DNA from: Haloarcula laminariae | Lineage (GTDB): Archaea; Halobacteriota; Halobacteria; Halobacteriales; Haloarculaceae | Direction of reading: 5' to 3' | Assembly (NCBI RefSeq): GCF_025457605.1 | Contig: NZ_JAMZFY010000001.1 | Location: forward strand, 1,116,001-1,180,000 | Length of the DNA stretch: 64,000 bases | Shown: piece by piece, positions 34,814-43,856 of the stretch | Position numbering within the stretch: position 1 is the first letter of the stretch | How the letters are laid out: every line of letters starts with the position of its first letter | Translations under genes and position numbers: made by a program | Notes under the pieces: generated by a model | Databases searched by the model: none | What the model was told of the DNA's origin: nothing | What the model saw: the letters and a program-made list of their open reading frames with translations, nothing else

Positions 34814-34990
34814 GTGACGTGCCTGTACGTTGTCCCGGTCGGTGATGAGTGGATCCAGCAATTCAACGAGACTGTTGCCTCACCAGTTTCTGTCCCAGCG
34901 GAAGCCCCTGAGGTCCTCACGAAACAACACGATGCTCGTGTTTGAGAGACGACCGACCGCAATCAGAAGCGAACGTTCCCCCGAAGCCAA
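34814..34990 (+). pseudogene. N-terminal remnant of an EVE-like/restriction-associated protein
   Basis: A GTG start gives TCLYVVPVGDEWIQQF and then TVASPVSVPAEAPEV over 43 codons to a TGA at 34943. Reading through the TGA (a likely former TGG) continues with ETTDRNQKRTFPR, keeping coding character for about 15 more codons before it decays. The pattern resembles the start of EVE-type or McrB-associated modified-base-binding proteins of haloarchaea; that family call is from memory and tentative. The rest of the gene is lost at the 3' end of the convergent PLD gene. Confidence 0.5.
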
Positions 34991-35021
34991 TCCACCTTCT
35001 CCATCGGTCGCAGATAGCGAC

Positions 35022-37943
35022 CTATCCCGCCTCGACGAAACGCAGCAGTACCTCGCTCATCTGTCGAATGGTCTCAGGACGCCGTTCGCCTGTGTTTTCG
35101 AGATAGGGGTGATAGGGTAGCTCTTCGCCAAGACGGACTCGCAGGAGCCGATCAAGATTAATCATCGGCGCTGGAGCCTGGTCGTCGTCACGGATGCCAA
35201 ATGTTGCATGCCCACCGATTGTGAGTTTGACCTGATTCTCCGTTTGGCGCTCAAGACCGACGCGATACTCGTTTGCCGACCAGGCGTACTTTGTCCCTGC
35301 CTCGGCGGGGCGAATGACAATTCGGTATGTCGCAGTCTCCTCGAACAGAGATCGGAAGAGGGGGACAGCGACGTACTCCGGTGGTTCTCGGAGCGCCCGG
35401 ATTGGCCTCGACTGTTCGAGCTGGTCCCCATTGCGCCAGCACTCAAACTCCAGATCCTCGAATACGTCATCGCCGGCATCCTCAACTACGATGTCACCGA
35501 AATCGAATCCCAACCACATGATGGCCTGTTCCGGGTCAAGCGATGCGAACGGGATGGACGCAGGAATATCAGCACTCGGCTCTATCGCCGACACTAGCCG
35601 CTTTCGCACATCAGCAGTCGCTGTGTCGGTCGACAACCAGAGCGTTCCGGAATCCGTCTCAACACCCAGTAGGCCCCGAATCTGTAGGCTGGCGTACGGT
35701 GCGGGTGGCGTCAGTGGTTCTGTACAGTCCTGTTGCTGCGGTGGGCTGTAAAAATAGCCCGCTCTGCTGTATTCGTATGCGTGTGTCTGTGCGGTGACCG
35801 CAACGTTATCCTCAGGCAGGGCAATATCGAGCGGTGAATCCTCGTGAATGAACGGGTCTACAGCGCTCTCGACGCCGGGGACATCCGGGACGGAAATCTC
35901 TGCGAGGGTGTATTGTGGGCAGACTTCACTGACTTGTTGGAGCCGCCGTTCGGTCGTCTCGGTGTCGATTTGTGTGTCTCCCCCGCCAGTCGGCAACGTA
36001 CACTCGTGGTGCTCGGCCGGATGGTGTGCCTCAAACGGCTCGTCCAGAGACACTGTTAGCGACTCTGCTGCCAACTGTGGCTCGAAGGCGTACTGGCGGC
36101 CATGTGGCGTGTCGATCCACCCAACTGGCTGGACTACGTCTGTTTCAGTCTCGAATTCGAGGCCGTCTGTCGGTGGCGTAACTCCCGGGGCGAAGGTTAG
36201 CTCAAGGCACGGGAGTTGACCAACTTCGTCGACCATCTGTGTCGTTGGCCTCACCGCAGTCAGCACCGTTTCTGGAAGGAACGGGTCTGTGAAACCAGCT
36301 GACTCGAGCTGTCCTGCCTCAAGTCGGATAGATCGACTGAGTGATCGGTCATAGCTGCGGTACAGATACCCATCGTCTGCGGCTTCGAGTACGTCCGTTG
36401 GAAGTGTTGTAGCAGTCGAATATGCGGTCTCACCAATCAGGAGCCGATCCCACTCTTCGATTGGCTCGTCGAGCTCGTCATTGGCCCACTGTGTGAGTTG
36501 GCTTCCGGAGAGTTGGTACACCGGTGTTTCAAGCGGCGTTGTGACCTGCAGCTCTACCGACTCGATATACTGATTCTCTCCGTCTATCTCGGCTGGCGCA
36601 CTGACACGCCTGCTGTCCGATGACAGTGTAGCATCCTGCGTTGTAACCTCGCCGGTGACGATGTCACGGACATACCAGTGGGCGTGCTCGATTTCGAACG
36701 GGACCGTTTCATCGGGCCAGTTGAGCACGATCTCGGTCGATGAAGCGGTGAGTGTGGCCGAGACCAGCTCTCCGATCGATTGCCGTGTATACGGCAGGAA
36801 CCCACCGCTCCCAGCTTCGATCCGCTCGTCGATATCCGTCAGTGTCTGTGCATCGGCTCGCCCGTAACATTCGGCCAGTGACTCCAGGAAGAAATTCCCG
36901 ACAGTCTCGATACGGTCCGGATTACGGAGCCAGATGCCGTACTCGACATTTTCGCCGTTTTTCTTCCAGGCATTCGACGTGAGATTGGCCGAGGTCAGTA
37001 GCACGTCCGTGAGTACCGTCTCAGCCCCATCTGTCTCAGTCACGAGTAGCACTTTGAGGTGAGCCAACCCACCCCGGATCTGACTCCCTGAGGGCAGTGT
37101 TTCACCATCATCACCGGGAAAACGTGTGTGTAGGTTGAACTCGCTGAATTCCCCAGCCAGTTCGTCTACGTCGGCCGTTCCGAGGAACGATCCAAGGCTT
37201 GGCTGTGTCGTGTCAATGACTGCCGCTGGGTCGGCGCCGTACACGTCGATACTCAGCTGGTCGTCACCCACATCTGGTGGGGCAAGTGCAGTGAGTTCTC
37301 TGATCCCTGTTTTGTTGACGTTCGGCGTAAAATACGACAGTGTCACATCCCCACTCGTCTCGCGCAGACACCGTGTGACAGAACGCCGAAGCGACTCTCC
37401 CCGTCCCGAATGCACGACAATTGGTTCACTTGGCCAGCGCCTGAGTCCATCCTCTACACTTGCCGCTGGTGTCCGCCGGACAAGCGATTGCACGGTGTCT
37501 AGGAGTTGTGTGATACGGTCGTTGTTCGTGGCGTTGGATGGAATTTTCCCCGCGAGGAGATCCTCCAGTGTGAACGCCGTTTTGACCGTGCCCTCGAACC
37601 GGCTGGCCCATTCGACGTTACTAAACAGACCGGCGTAACTCAGATTGAACGACCCAGTCCAGGCGACGATTCGGTCTGGGCCCCAAACTATGACGCACTT
37701 GCCATGCACATCGCGTTCTAAGAGTGAGAGTTCGTCGTGTGCCACGTCCTCAGACAGGCGAATCTTGTCTGCTGTGTCACTGGGCGTACAGACGAGCGTC
37801 TCGAGGTCGTCGAACCAGTCAAGATAGCCCGGTGTCACCGTGTAGGTTGTAATCAGGGCGTGCTCGAATCCAGTGTCTGATTCGTCGAGTGTCTCTTTGA
37901 GTTGGGCCCCGACATCGTCGACGGCGAACGGTTGTTTACCCAT
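35022..37943 (-). CDS. large HKD (phospholipase D-type) nuclease-like protein
   Basis: 973-residue protein. Two HKD-type half sites are visible: HGKCVIVWG followed by TGSFNLSYAG (about residues 80-105) and HLKVLLVTE followed by LTSANLTSNAW (about 297-326). Together they form a complete phospholipase D-type active site, as in the nucleases of several defence systems. The remaining 600 residues are beta-rich and have no recognised domain. The ATG at 37943 overlaps the upstream gene's stop by 8 bases (ATGGGTAA), so the two are translationally coupled. A role in phage or plasmid defence is inference from the fold and neighbourhood. Confidence 0.75.
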   Translation of the reverse strand: MGKQPFAVDDVGAQLKETLDESDTGFEHALITTYTVTPGYLDWFDDLETLVCTPSDTADKIRLSEDVAHDELSLLERDVHGKCVIVWGPDRIVAWTGSFNLSYAGLFSNVEWASRFEGTVKTAFTLEDLLAGKIPSNATNNDRITQLLDTVQSLVRRTPAASVEDGLRRWPSEPIVVHSGRGESLRRSVTRCLRETSGDVTLSYFTPNVNKTGIRELTALAPPDVGDDQLSIDVYGADPAAVIDTTQPSLGSFLGTADVDELAGEFSEFNLHTRFPGDDGETLPSGSQIRGGLAHLKVLLVTETDGAETVLTDVLLTSANLTSNAWKKNGENVEYGIWLRNPDRIETVGNFFLESLAECYGRADAQTLTDIDERIEAGSGGFLPYTRQSIGELVSATLTASSTEIVLNWPDETVPFEIEHAHWYVRDIVTGEVTTQDATLSSDSRRVSAPAEIDGENQYIESVELQVTTPLETPVYQLSGSQLTQWANDELDEPIEEWDRLLIGETAYSTATTLPTDVLEAADDGYLYRSYDRSLSRSIRLEAGQLESAGFTDPFLPETVLTAVRPTTQMVDEVGQLPCLELTFAPGVTPPTDGLEFETETDVVQPVGWIDTPHGRQYAFEPQLAAESLTVSLDEPFEAHHPAEHHECTLPTGGGDTQIDTETTERRLQQVSEVCPQYTLAEISVPDVPGVESAVDPFIHEDSPLDIALPEDNVAVTAQTHAYEYSRAGYFYSPPQQQDCTEPLTPPAPYASLQIRGLLGVETDSGTLWLSTDTATADVRKRLVSAIEPSADIPASIPFASLDPEQAIMWLGFDFGDIVVEDAGDDVFEDLEFECWRNGDQLEQSRPIRALREPPEYVAVPLFRSLFEETATYRIVIRPAEAGTKYAWSANEYRVGLERQTENQVKLTIGGHATFGIRDDDQAPAPMINLDRLLRVRLGEELPYHPYLENTGERRPETIRQMSEVLLRFVEAG

Positions 37944-39384
37944 CGGCAACTGCCTCTGTTAGCGTTTCCGTCCAATTGATGACCTCATCAACCCCATAGA
38001 AGGTTGCGGAGTCGTTCTCCTGAATCGGGGCTGTGACACGGTAGTGGTCGCTTTCGTCGACGAGTACATCGTTCCACTCCAGCAACGCAATGAAGAGCTC
38101 ACGTGGGCTGTCTCCCGCCCCAAGTTGTGCGCGGAACTGATCCAGGAAGGCTACAACATCATCCTCATGCATCGACGTGAGTATCTCGAGGAGATTCGTG
38201 AGTTCTGCTACATAGCGGTCCTGTGTCGAGAGTTCGATGAACCGTTCAAATGACTCTGCAGTCCCGTGGTCCTGAAAGAGTGCCTCGATATCATCGTCGG
38301 TGATGATACCCGCTGTGTCGGCGATGAGATACCGAGCCAGATCTTCGCCGTCTGCGAGGAAATAATTCACACTCCAAAAATAACAGAGTGGTTCGAGCAC
38401 ATCGAATACCTCTCCGGAGAGGTTAGCAGCAGGGAATTGTGCGCGGGCTTCATCGACGATGTCTGCTCGAGAGCGGTAGAGTTCGGGGAGATGTCGGAGG
38501 TCGTCCAGTATGGCGTCTCTGTCTTGGGCGGGACCGACAACGGCGATGAGGAGAATCGATCCGACGAGATACTCGCCGTGTTCACGGGCTTGGACGGCTT
38601 CAAGAAAGGCATTTGCTTCGTCAGGAGTTATAGGGAACTCTGTGTTCGCCAGTCGTGCGAGGGTCGCTGCCGGTGCTTGGTCCAGCAGTGGGCGAACGAA
38701 GTTGAGATTTGACCCGATGACGACTTCACTCAGGCGGGTGCGATGGAGGGCCGGCACCGCTGTGAAGCATCGTTCGATTGCTCGGACGAAGGCAGTCACG
38801 ATGCTGTCGTATTTTTCACGTTCATCTGCCGCTGGGTTGTACGTAACACTGCGGAGTTGGGTTTCGAACTGCGCTGCAAACGACACATCGTTTTCGGCAC
38901 ACCGCGACCGGAACCGTTGGGACATGAATCCCAGCGTCTCAGTGGTGAACTCACTTAGCGAGGGGGCTTCCCCACGAGCTACTTCTAGAAAGTGCTCGAC
39001 GAGTCCATCGTAGAGGCCACGGCCGGTGCCGGTTGCTGGCTTGAACAGCCACTCGCTGGCGGCGTTTTCGCCGACCGTGATATCAGGTACGCGTCCCTGT
39101 CGTGTCTCATAAAGCGAGCGAAGTGCGTAGTAAAGCACCCCCTCGGTGGCGACCCGTTCGTCATCGCGTTCCGCCCACAGGTAGAGGTGGTCCTGCTCGG
39201 TCAGTTCATAGCCGTTCTCGTGGAGGTAGATTGCGTACTTGTTCCAGAACATCGGGTACATGATCATCCCGACATCCGGGAAGACGATTTCAGTGACTGC
39301 CTTCGGGCGAAAGTAGTTCGCTTGTGTCCCACCCTCGGGGCGGGCCGAGAGGAAGAACTCGTCTTCCATGGTGGATTGTGGCAT
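37936..39384 (-). CDS. unknown protein coupled to the HKD nuclease
   Basis: 482-residue acidic protein, predicted mainly helical, with no membrane segment and no metal or nucleotide-binding motif that I can see. The N-terminus contains QANYFRPKAVTEIVFPDVGMIM, which might be a small winged or DNA-contacting region. The start was set at the ATG at 39384; an in-frame ATG at 39369 is also possible, while the track reading 26 codons further upstream lacks support. It is the first gene of a two-gene operon with the HKD nuclease. Co-conservation with that gene would define a two-component system. Confidence 0.65.
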   Translation of the reverse strand: MPQSTMEDEFFLSARPEGGTQANYFRPKAVTEIVFPDVGMIMYPMFWNKYAIYLHENGYELTEQDHLYLWAERDDERVATEGVLYYALRSLYETRQGRVPDITVGENAASEWLFKPATGTGRGLYDGLVEHFLEVARGEAPSLSEFTTETLGFMSQRFRSRCAENDVSFAAQFETQLRSVTYNPAADEREKYDSIVTAFVRAIERCFTAVPALHRTRLSEVVIGSNLNFVRPLLDQAPAATLARLANTEFPITPDEANAFLEAVQAREHGEYLVGSILLIAVVGPAQDRDAILDDLRHLPELYRSRADIVDEARAQFPAANLSGEVFDVLEPLCYFWSVNYFLADGEDLARYLIADTAGIITDDDIEALFQDHGTAESFERFIELSTQDRYVAELTNLLEILTSMHEDDVVAFLDQFRAQLGAGDSPRELFIALLEWNDVLVDESDHYRVTAPIQENDSATFYGVDEVINWTETLTEAVADG

Positions 39385-40075
39385 AATTTGTTGAGTTGCG
39401 CCGGCTACAAGAGTATTGGTACGTAGTTGGTGGAGACTTAGGAAGCACCCTGACGAGGGCATGGTATGCAGAACGACTGCTTTCTGGTATCAATCACGAC
39501 TCCTGTAAAAAGAACCAGAATGGTCTTCATTGGCGAGATAATCACGACCAAAGATATGTACTGTGTTATCCACGACTACAAGAAAGTGAAGAGACCTATG
39601 ACTGCAGTGGTCCTGTATTTAACAGGTAAAAGATGAATAAAGGGGTTTGTCCATGGCCGTGGATTACATAGGGCCTGGTCAGATCGGTATTCTGCACCAT
39701 GACCACGACTCGGAGAATCAGGCTACAGTTCCGTTGCAGCAGGCATATCGCCCCTCGCAGGATCTACCTATTGAAGAACAAGAATAATTTATGAATTAGA
39801 TACAAACAAAAGAGAAGGAGAAGAACAACAGGTATTGTCGTCTGCACTTGATTATGGGAATGCGAGATGAGAAGATAGCTGAGCCCTGAGGAAGCACGGA
39901 AACCAGTGCTGCAGGATGGTGTTCTTCGCGGGCGACAGCCATATCAAACTCAGTAGGAGGATTGGTTGACGGCAAGTTTGAAATCGTGGAAGAAGAGGAA
40001 TCAAGGCCCTGAGTCCGTCATTTTGAAACCCACTAAGTCCGGTTATTCCCGTTGAGAAAGACCACCGCAGGTTCT
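39385..40075. other. 691-bp low-GC region between divergent operons
   Basis: Probably holds the promoters of two divergent cassettes. A 44-codon ORF at 39653-39787 (MAVDYIGPGQIGILHHDHD, ending IEEQE) has a clean ATG and TAA but no independent support. No repeat array or tRNA was found. Purine-rich stretches (about 39790-39830 and 39985-40015) interrupt any longer reading frame. Confidence 0.4.
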
Positions 40076-41083
40076 ATGTTACAGAGCTTTCAACGGTGCT
40101 TTATGGTAGAGTGTAACGGAGTTGCAATCTATCGATGTATCAAGGAAGACGATGAGTTGGTGGAATTAGCTGTTCTTGACTCTACTGAGATTGGGGAAGA
40201 GGAGAATGAAACTGTCAAAGAGGTTTCGCAGAGTCTAATTAAGGATTTGATCGGAGACCATAGTATCGGAAGTCGAAGAAGCACCCCTGATTACGGCGAT
40301 AGTAAATCGGCACGGATCCACGAATACACAGAGAGTGCTGAAGTGGAAAGAGAAAACGGCTACGTCACTAAAGAAGTGCTTGAGCAATTGCGTCACAGCA
40401 CGAACTTGGGGGAAAACTCTCGTGCATTAGCTGAGTGGTATCTTGAGGAGACTCAGTCAAGGTCTGATCTCATTCTGGTTATTCCTTACACTTACGACGA
40501 GGAGAACTTCGTTGGAATAATCAAGACACCTTACCTTGATGACGCATACCAAACGAATCCGTCAGATATTTTAAAGGAAGCTCAGCAAGTTATCCGGGAA
40601 GACACTCACAAAGGGATCATCCATCCGCGATATGATCTCTCTGTCGGAGAAATTGATACTGGAGAAGCTAAAGTCTATCAGAGCGGAGGGGGGCCAAGGT
40701 ACGCGGACTACTGGATAGGGTTCGTAAACTTAGCTGACACCAAGGTAGAGGATGAGGAACTGGTTGAATCAGTAGCAAATGGTAGTGGACCAGTCGCTGC
40801 CGTCCAATCGTCTTCAGAGTTTTCGAATCTGCCTGACCGCGTTGATGACGAGAGTGTTTTAGATGGGAGGTTAAACGTTGAGATATCAGGTATCTCATTA
40901 GATGTTGATGTCAGTGATTTAGCCGAGGAAAGAGTCCGCCTCGCAAAAAAAGATGGAACCTACTTCGTGATTTTCACTGGTGGAGACTTAGATGTTGAAG
41001 CTAGCGATGGTAGCACCAGTCAAGAGCTCACAGACCTAAATGAGTTTGAGGACTTGGAAGATGCCCTCGCCGACTATCTATGA
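40076..41083 (+). CDS. soluble protein of unknown function, first gene of a membrane-linked pair
   Basis: 335-residue acidic protein from the ATG at 40076 (MLQSFQRCFMVECNG); an ATG at 40103 is also possible. It is predicted alpha/beta in the first 200 residues (RSDLILVIPYTYDEENFVGI and KTPYLDDAYQTNPSDI stretches) with a beta-rich acidic C-terminus. The middle part faintly recalls nucleoid-associated NdpA-type or DUF4868 (KwaB)-type proteins, but I cannot establish homology. Codon use is markedly A/T-rich. The stop overlaps the next start by ATGA, so both proteins are made together. Confidence 0.65.
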   Translation: MLQSFQRCFMVECNGVAIYRCIKEDDELVELAVLDSTEIGEEENETVKEVSQSLIKDLIGDHSIGSRRSTPDYGDSKSARIHEYTESAEVERENGYVTKEVLEQLRHSTNLGENSRALAEWYLEETQSRSDLILVIPYTYDEENFVGIIKTPYLDDAYQTNPSDILKEAQQVIREDTHKGIIHPRYDLSVGEIDTGEAKVYQSGGGPRYADYWIGFVNLADTKVEDEELVESVANGSGPVAAVQSSSEFSNLPDRVDDESVLDGRLNVEISGISLDVDVSDLAEERVRLAKKDGTYFVIFTGGDLDVEASDGSTSQELTDLNEFEDLEDALADYL

Positions 41084-43008
41084 ATCTTGAGGAAGTTGAT
41101 TACTTCCTCCACCACTTACAGCCTCTTCAGCAGAAAGGCTGTATCGAAGAGGGTCTCCGTAATATAACTGCAGTGTTTGATCTAGATAGGCTTACACGGG
41201 GTGAAACTGGCGCAGTCCTTTCGAATATCTTGAACTATACCTCCGTGATTCAGGACTGCAGCATTGACGTAAATGCGGATGGTTTCAGCGAACATCTCTT
41301 CCGCATCACAAGTACTGGAGTGAGCCTGCAGGGAGATGCTATTAAGTTTTTAGACGAAGAGACAGATGTCAATGCTTCCAGGTATCGTCGTGATATAAAC
41401 TCGCACGCTAATAGCGGAAGAGAAGGTAACGTTGTATACGAGTTGGTTAATCTGCTTCAAGAAATATCGAATACATCCTACACGCTGGATTCCACGATTC
41501 TAATTAGTAAGTTCGAGATCCTGGATATCTGGATTTCGAGCACATCAAGTTGGTCCGTGGATCCTGAAAGATTGTATATCCAGTTCTGGTTCGAGATTGA
41601 GAACTTCGTCGATTGGGTGGACAGCAGAGACCTCGTTGAGTACGCTTCTGAGATGTTCTCAGCTGAGGAAATGCCGATTCTGGTTTACTACAGCAATAGC
41701 ACTGAGATGGATTTGAATGGAAGTGAGTATTTCCCTGTGTTTGAGCTCTCTGACTCCCCGCAATATCTCTCAAGCCAATATGATTCCTACAGGAACAAGA
41801 TGTCTTCAACCCGAGAGAACACATCCTACTTCCATCAGGCACCTGCTATCACGCCATCTCTTTTCGCAGAATCTCCTTCGCTACGGACTGTATTCAAACC
41901 AGCTTTTGTCTACTCTATCTTCGCAATCTTCTCCGATAGAGTTGCTGTATCAAATTCCTTTTTCTTATTCTCAGCTGAATATGGCCCTAACACAATCGGT
42001 AGAGACGAGGTCAATATTGAGAAGTTCTCTTCAAACCTTTCAGAAGAACATCTGGCAGATCTAGCTGATTTGTACCAGGATTTTGCCCGGAGAGAGGACC
42101 GGGCGAAGTTTGTGGAGTTCTGGCGACGAAGTATGCTACGGAACTGTGATGGAATCACTGATATAATAGACGAGATCGCAGATATACGGAAGAGCTACCA
42201 GTTCATCGAAAGCGAAGTGATTGAGAAGAATTTTGATGAACTGAGTGATGCGGTCCGTGATACTAATACATTCATGACAGAGATTACTTCACAGGTTTCG
42301 GATACTACGACCGCTCTTTCTGACGAAATCCAACGGTTAGTGTTTGCTCTTCTGGGAGCTATTATAGCGAATCTTTTCTTGATTCTTCGCTGGAGTAACT
42401 TTGACACTGTCATCCCTTTCTCGCTATTCGTTGTGAGTGCGATACTGCTGTTCTATTTCCCACTTATTGATCGAAGGATCGAGGAACTGGAGGAGATGAA
42501 ATCCAAGGGTCAGGAAGACTATGAGACGTATAAAGACCTGATTTCGGATTTCACAGGCCAGGCCTTTGATTTCGATGATCTGGAGGCCCGGAAGGATGAG
42601 TATCTCTCGTACGCCGATCAGAGGCTGCAGTGGTCAAGGCGGAAAATCAGACAGATACACGCAGTTTTGCTGCTTACAGGGTTACTGTTTGTATTCTTCG
42701 CTAATCTCCAGTACGAGGTCTTCACGATTCAAGTTGCGTTCTCAGGGGTGTTTTTCGTCTCAAGCTCGTATATCACCTACCAAACTCATACGCAGACCGA
42801 CGAGTACAGTTACCATCGACTTGATTTGAATCCCTTTGGACAGAGCTCTTCTGATTCCAGCGATAGCGATGGCGGAGACGTTGATGAAGTCGGTGAGGAC
42901 GATGAGAATGATGATGAAGCTGATCCAACATCAACGAACTACCTACCATTAATTGTCTCAGCCCTGTCTTTAGCAGCTATTATTGTCCACATCGCGGTAG
43001 CTTATTGA
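41080..43008 (+). CDS. large membrane protein with coiled-coil and C-terminal TM helices
   Basis: 642-residue protein. The soluble N-terminal 400 residues have no recognised motif. Residues about 360-415 form a likely coiled coil (IRKSYQFIESEVIEKNFDEL, then FMTEITSQVSDTTTALSDEI). Then come four to five transmembrane helices in two hairpins and a final one (VFALLGAIIANLFLIL, FSLFVVSAILLFYFPL, AVLLLTGLLFVFFANL, VAFSGVFFVSSSYITY, LIVSALSLAAIIVHIAV), with a second helical linker and an acidic Ser/Asp loop between them. The architecture resembles sensor or effector membrane proteins of defence pairs. Coupled to the upstream gene by a 4-base overlap. Function is unknown. Confidence 0.68.
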   Translation: MNLEEVDYFLHHLQPLQQKGCIEEGLRNITAVFDLDRLTRGETGAVLSNILNYTSVIQDCSIDVNADGFSEHLFRITSTGVSLQGDAIKFLDEETDVNASRYRRDINSHANSGREGNVVYELVNLLQEISNTSYTLDSTILISKFEILDIWISSTSSWSVDPERLYIQFWFEIENFVDWVDSRDLVEYASEMFSAEEMPILVYYSNSTEMDLNGSEYFPVFELSDSPQYLSSQYDSYRNKMSSTRENTSYFHQAPAITPSLFAESPSLRTVFKPAFVYSIFAIFSDRVAVSNSFFLFSAEYGPNTIGRDEVNIEKFSSNLSEEHLADLADLYQDFARREDRAKFVEFWRRSMLRNCDGITDIIDEIADIRKSYQFIESEVIEKNFDELSDAVRDTNTFMTEITSQVSDTTTALSDEIQRLVFALLGAIIANLFLILRWSNFDTVIPFSLFVVSAILLFYFPLIDRRIEELEEMKSKGQEDYETYKDLISDFTGQAFDFDDLEARKDEYLSYADQRLQWSRRKIRQIHAVLLLTGLLFVFFANLQYEVFTIQVAFSGVFFVSSSYITYQTHTQTDEYSYHRLDLNPFGQSSSDSSDSDGGDVDEVGEDDENDDEADPTSTNYLPLIVSALSLAAIIVHIAVAY

Positions 43009-43050
43009 TTTGGACCACAGGGTAGAAGCGTGTTTCAATACCCCTTGTAG

Positions 43051-43845
43051 CTATATGTTTCGCCAGAGTCGGAGTAAAACTTGAGAAGCATGTTGGGCCT
43101 GCTCCCGGTAGTCCTGCATCTCACTTGCGGTAATGTTGGTCTCGATGGAGTGAGCTCCTGAGTTGGCGTCTTTCCGGAAGGCGTTCAGTTCGTCTATGAA
43201 GTCACTGTCAAGGCCTCCGGACAGGTGCTGAAAGTCGTCGAGATTGTCCTCGAAGTTGTTGATGAGTGTGCTGAAGTTCTTGAACCGGTGGTTACTGGGA
43301 AGGTAGTACAAGTCTATCTCTTGCTTCCCGTACTGTTCTCGGAGAATGTCGATCAACAGGTTCTCAAGAAGTTTTCGTGTCAATACGAGTGTGGCGTCGT
43401 TTACCCCGATACTATAACAGCGGTTGATATCTTCGACAAGGTCTGGGTAGAACGTGCCGGGCACGTTGTCGATGTCGAGAAACTGTTCTGAGCGGAACGT
43501 AGAATGTAGCACTCCTGTACCCGGGCCCTTGTTTTCCAAGATTTCTAGGGCCGGGTACTTTTCCAGTGTATCTGTGTCGGTGTCGGCCAAGGTGTAGATC
43601 CGCTTCATTACGCCGACTGCTTGCTCCTCGTCTTCCTCGGCTACCTCTGTGAGGAACTGGGTTGTATTAGCTTGCTGGTCGTTGTCGCTGTGGTCCCAAC
43701 TGGCGTGGAATCGGTCTATGTTTCTCAGGGTGTCGTTGACGCCGAGCTCTGTGGCGGCCATTGCCCAGTCATTTGTTTCCAAGTCTTTCTGAACGGCAAA
43801 GCGAGAAAACTGGCCGATAAGAGTCTCCATAGGTTCCTGAGACAT
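43051..43845 (-). CDS. HEPN/DUF4145-like protein, third gene of the methylase-helicase operon
   Basis: 264-residue helical protein. The C-terminal half has the pattern of DUF4145-like and HEPN-like helical bundles: VLTRKLLENLLIDILREQYG, then FIDELNAFRKDANSGAHSIE, where R and H could form an RNase-like pair, although the spacing is longer than the standard R-x4-H. The N-terminal half is unrecognised. It sits 11 bases after the helicase gene and is expressed with it, so it may be the accessory or effector subunit of that system. Confidence 0.6.
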   Translation of the reverse strand: MSQEPMETLIGQFSRFAVQKDLETNDWAMAATELGVNDTLRNIDRFHASWDHSDNDQQANTTQFLTEVAEEDEEQAVGVMKRIYTLADTDTDTLEKYPALEILENKGPGTGVLHSTFRSEQFLDIDNVPGTFYPDLVEDINRCYSIGVNDATLVLTRKLLENLLIDILREQYGKQEIDLYYLPSNHRFKNFSTLINNFEDNLDDFQHLSGGLDSDFIDELNAFRKDANSGAHSIETNITASEMQDYREQAQHASQVLLRLWRNI

Positions 43846-43856
43846 GGACGAATTGT

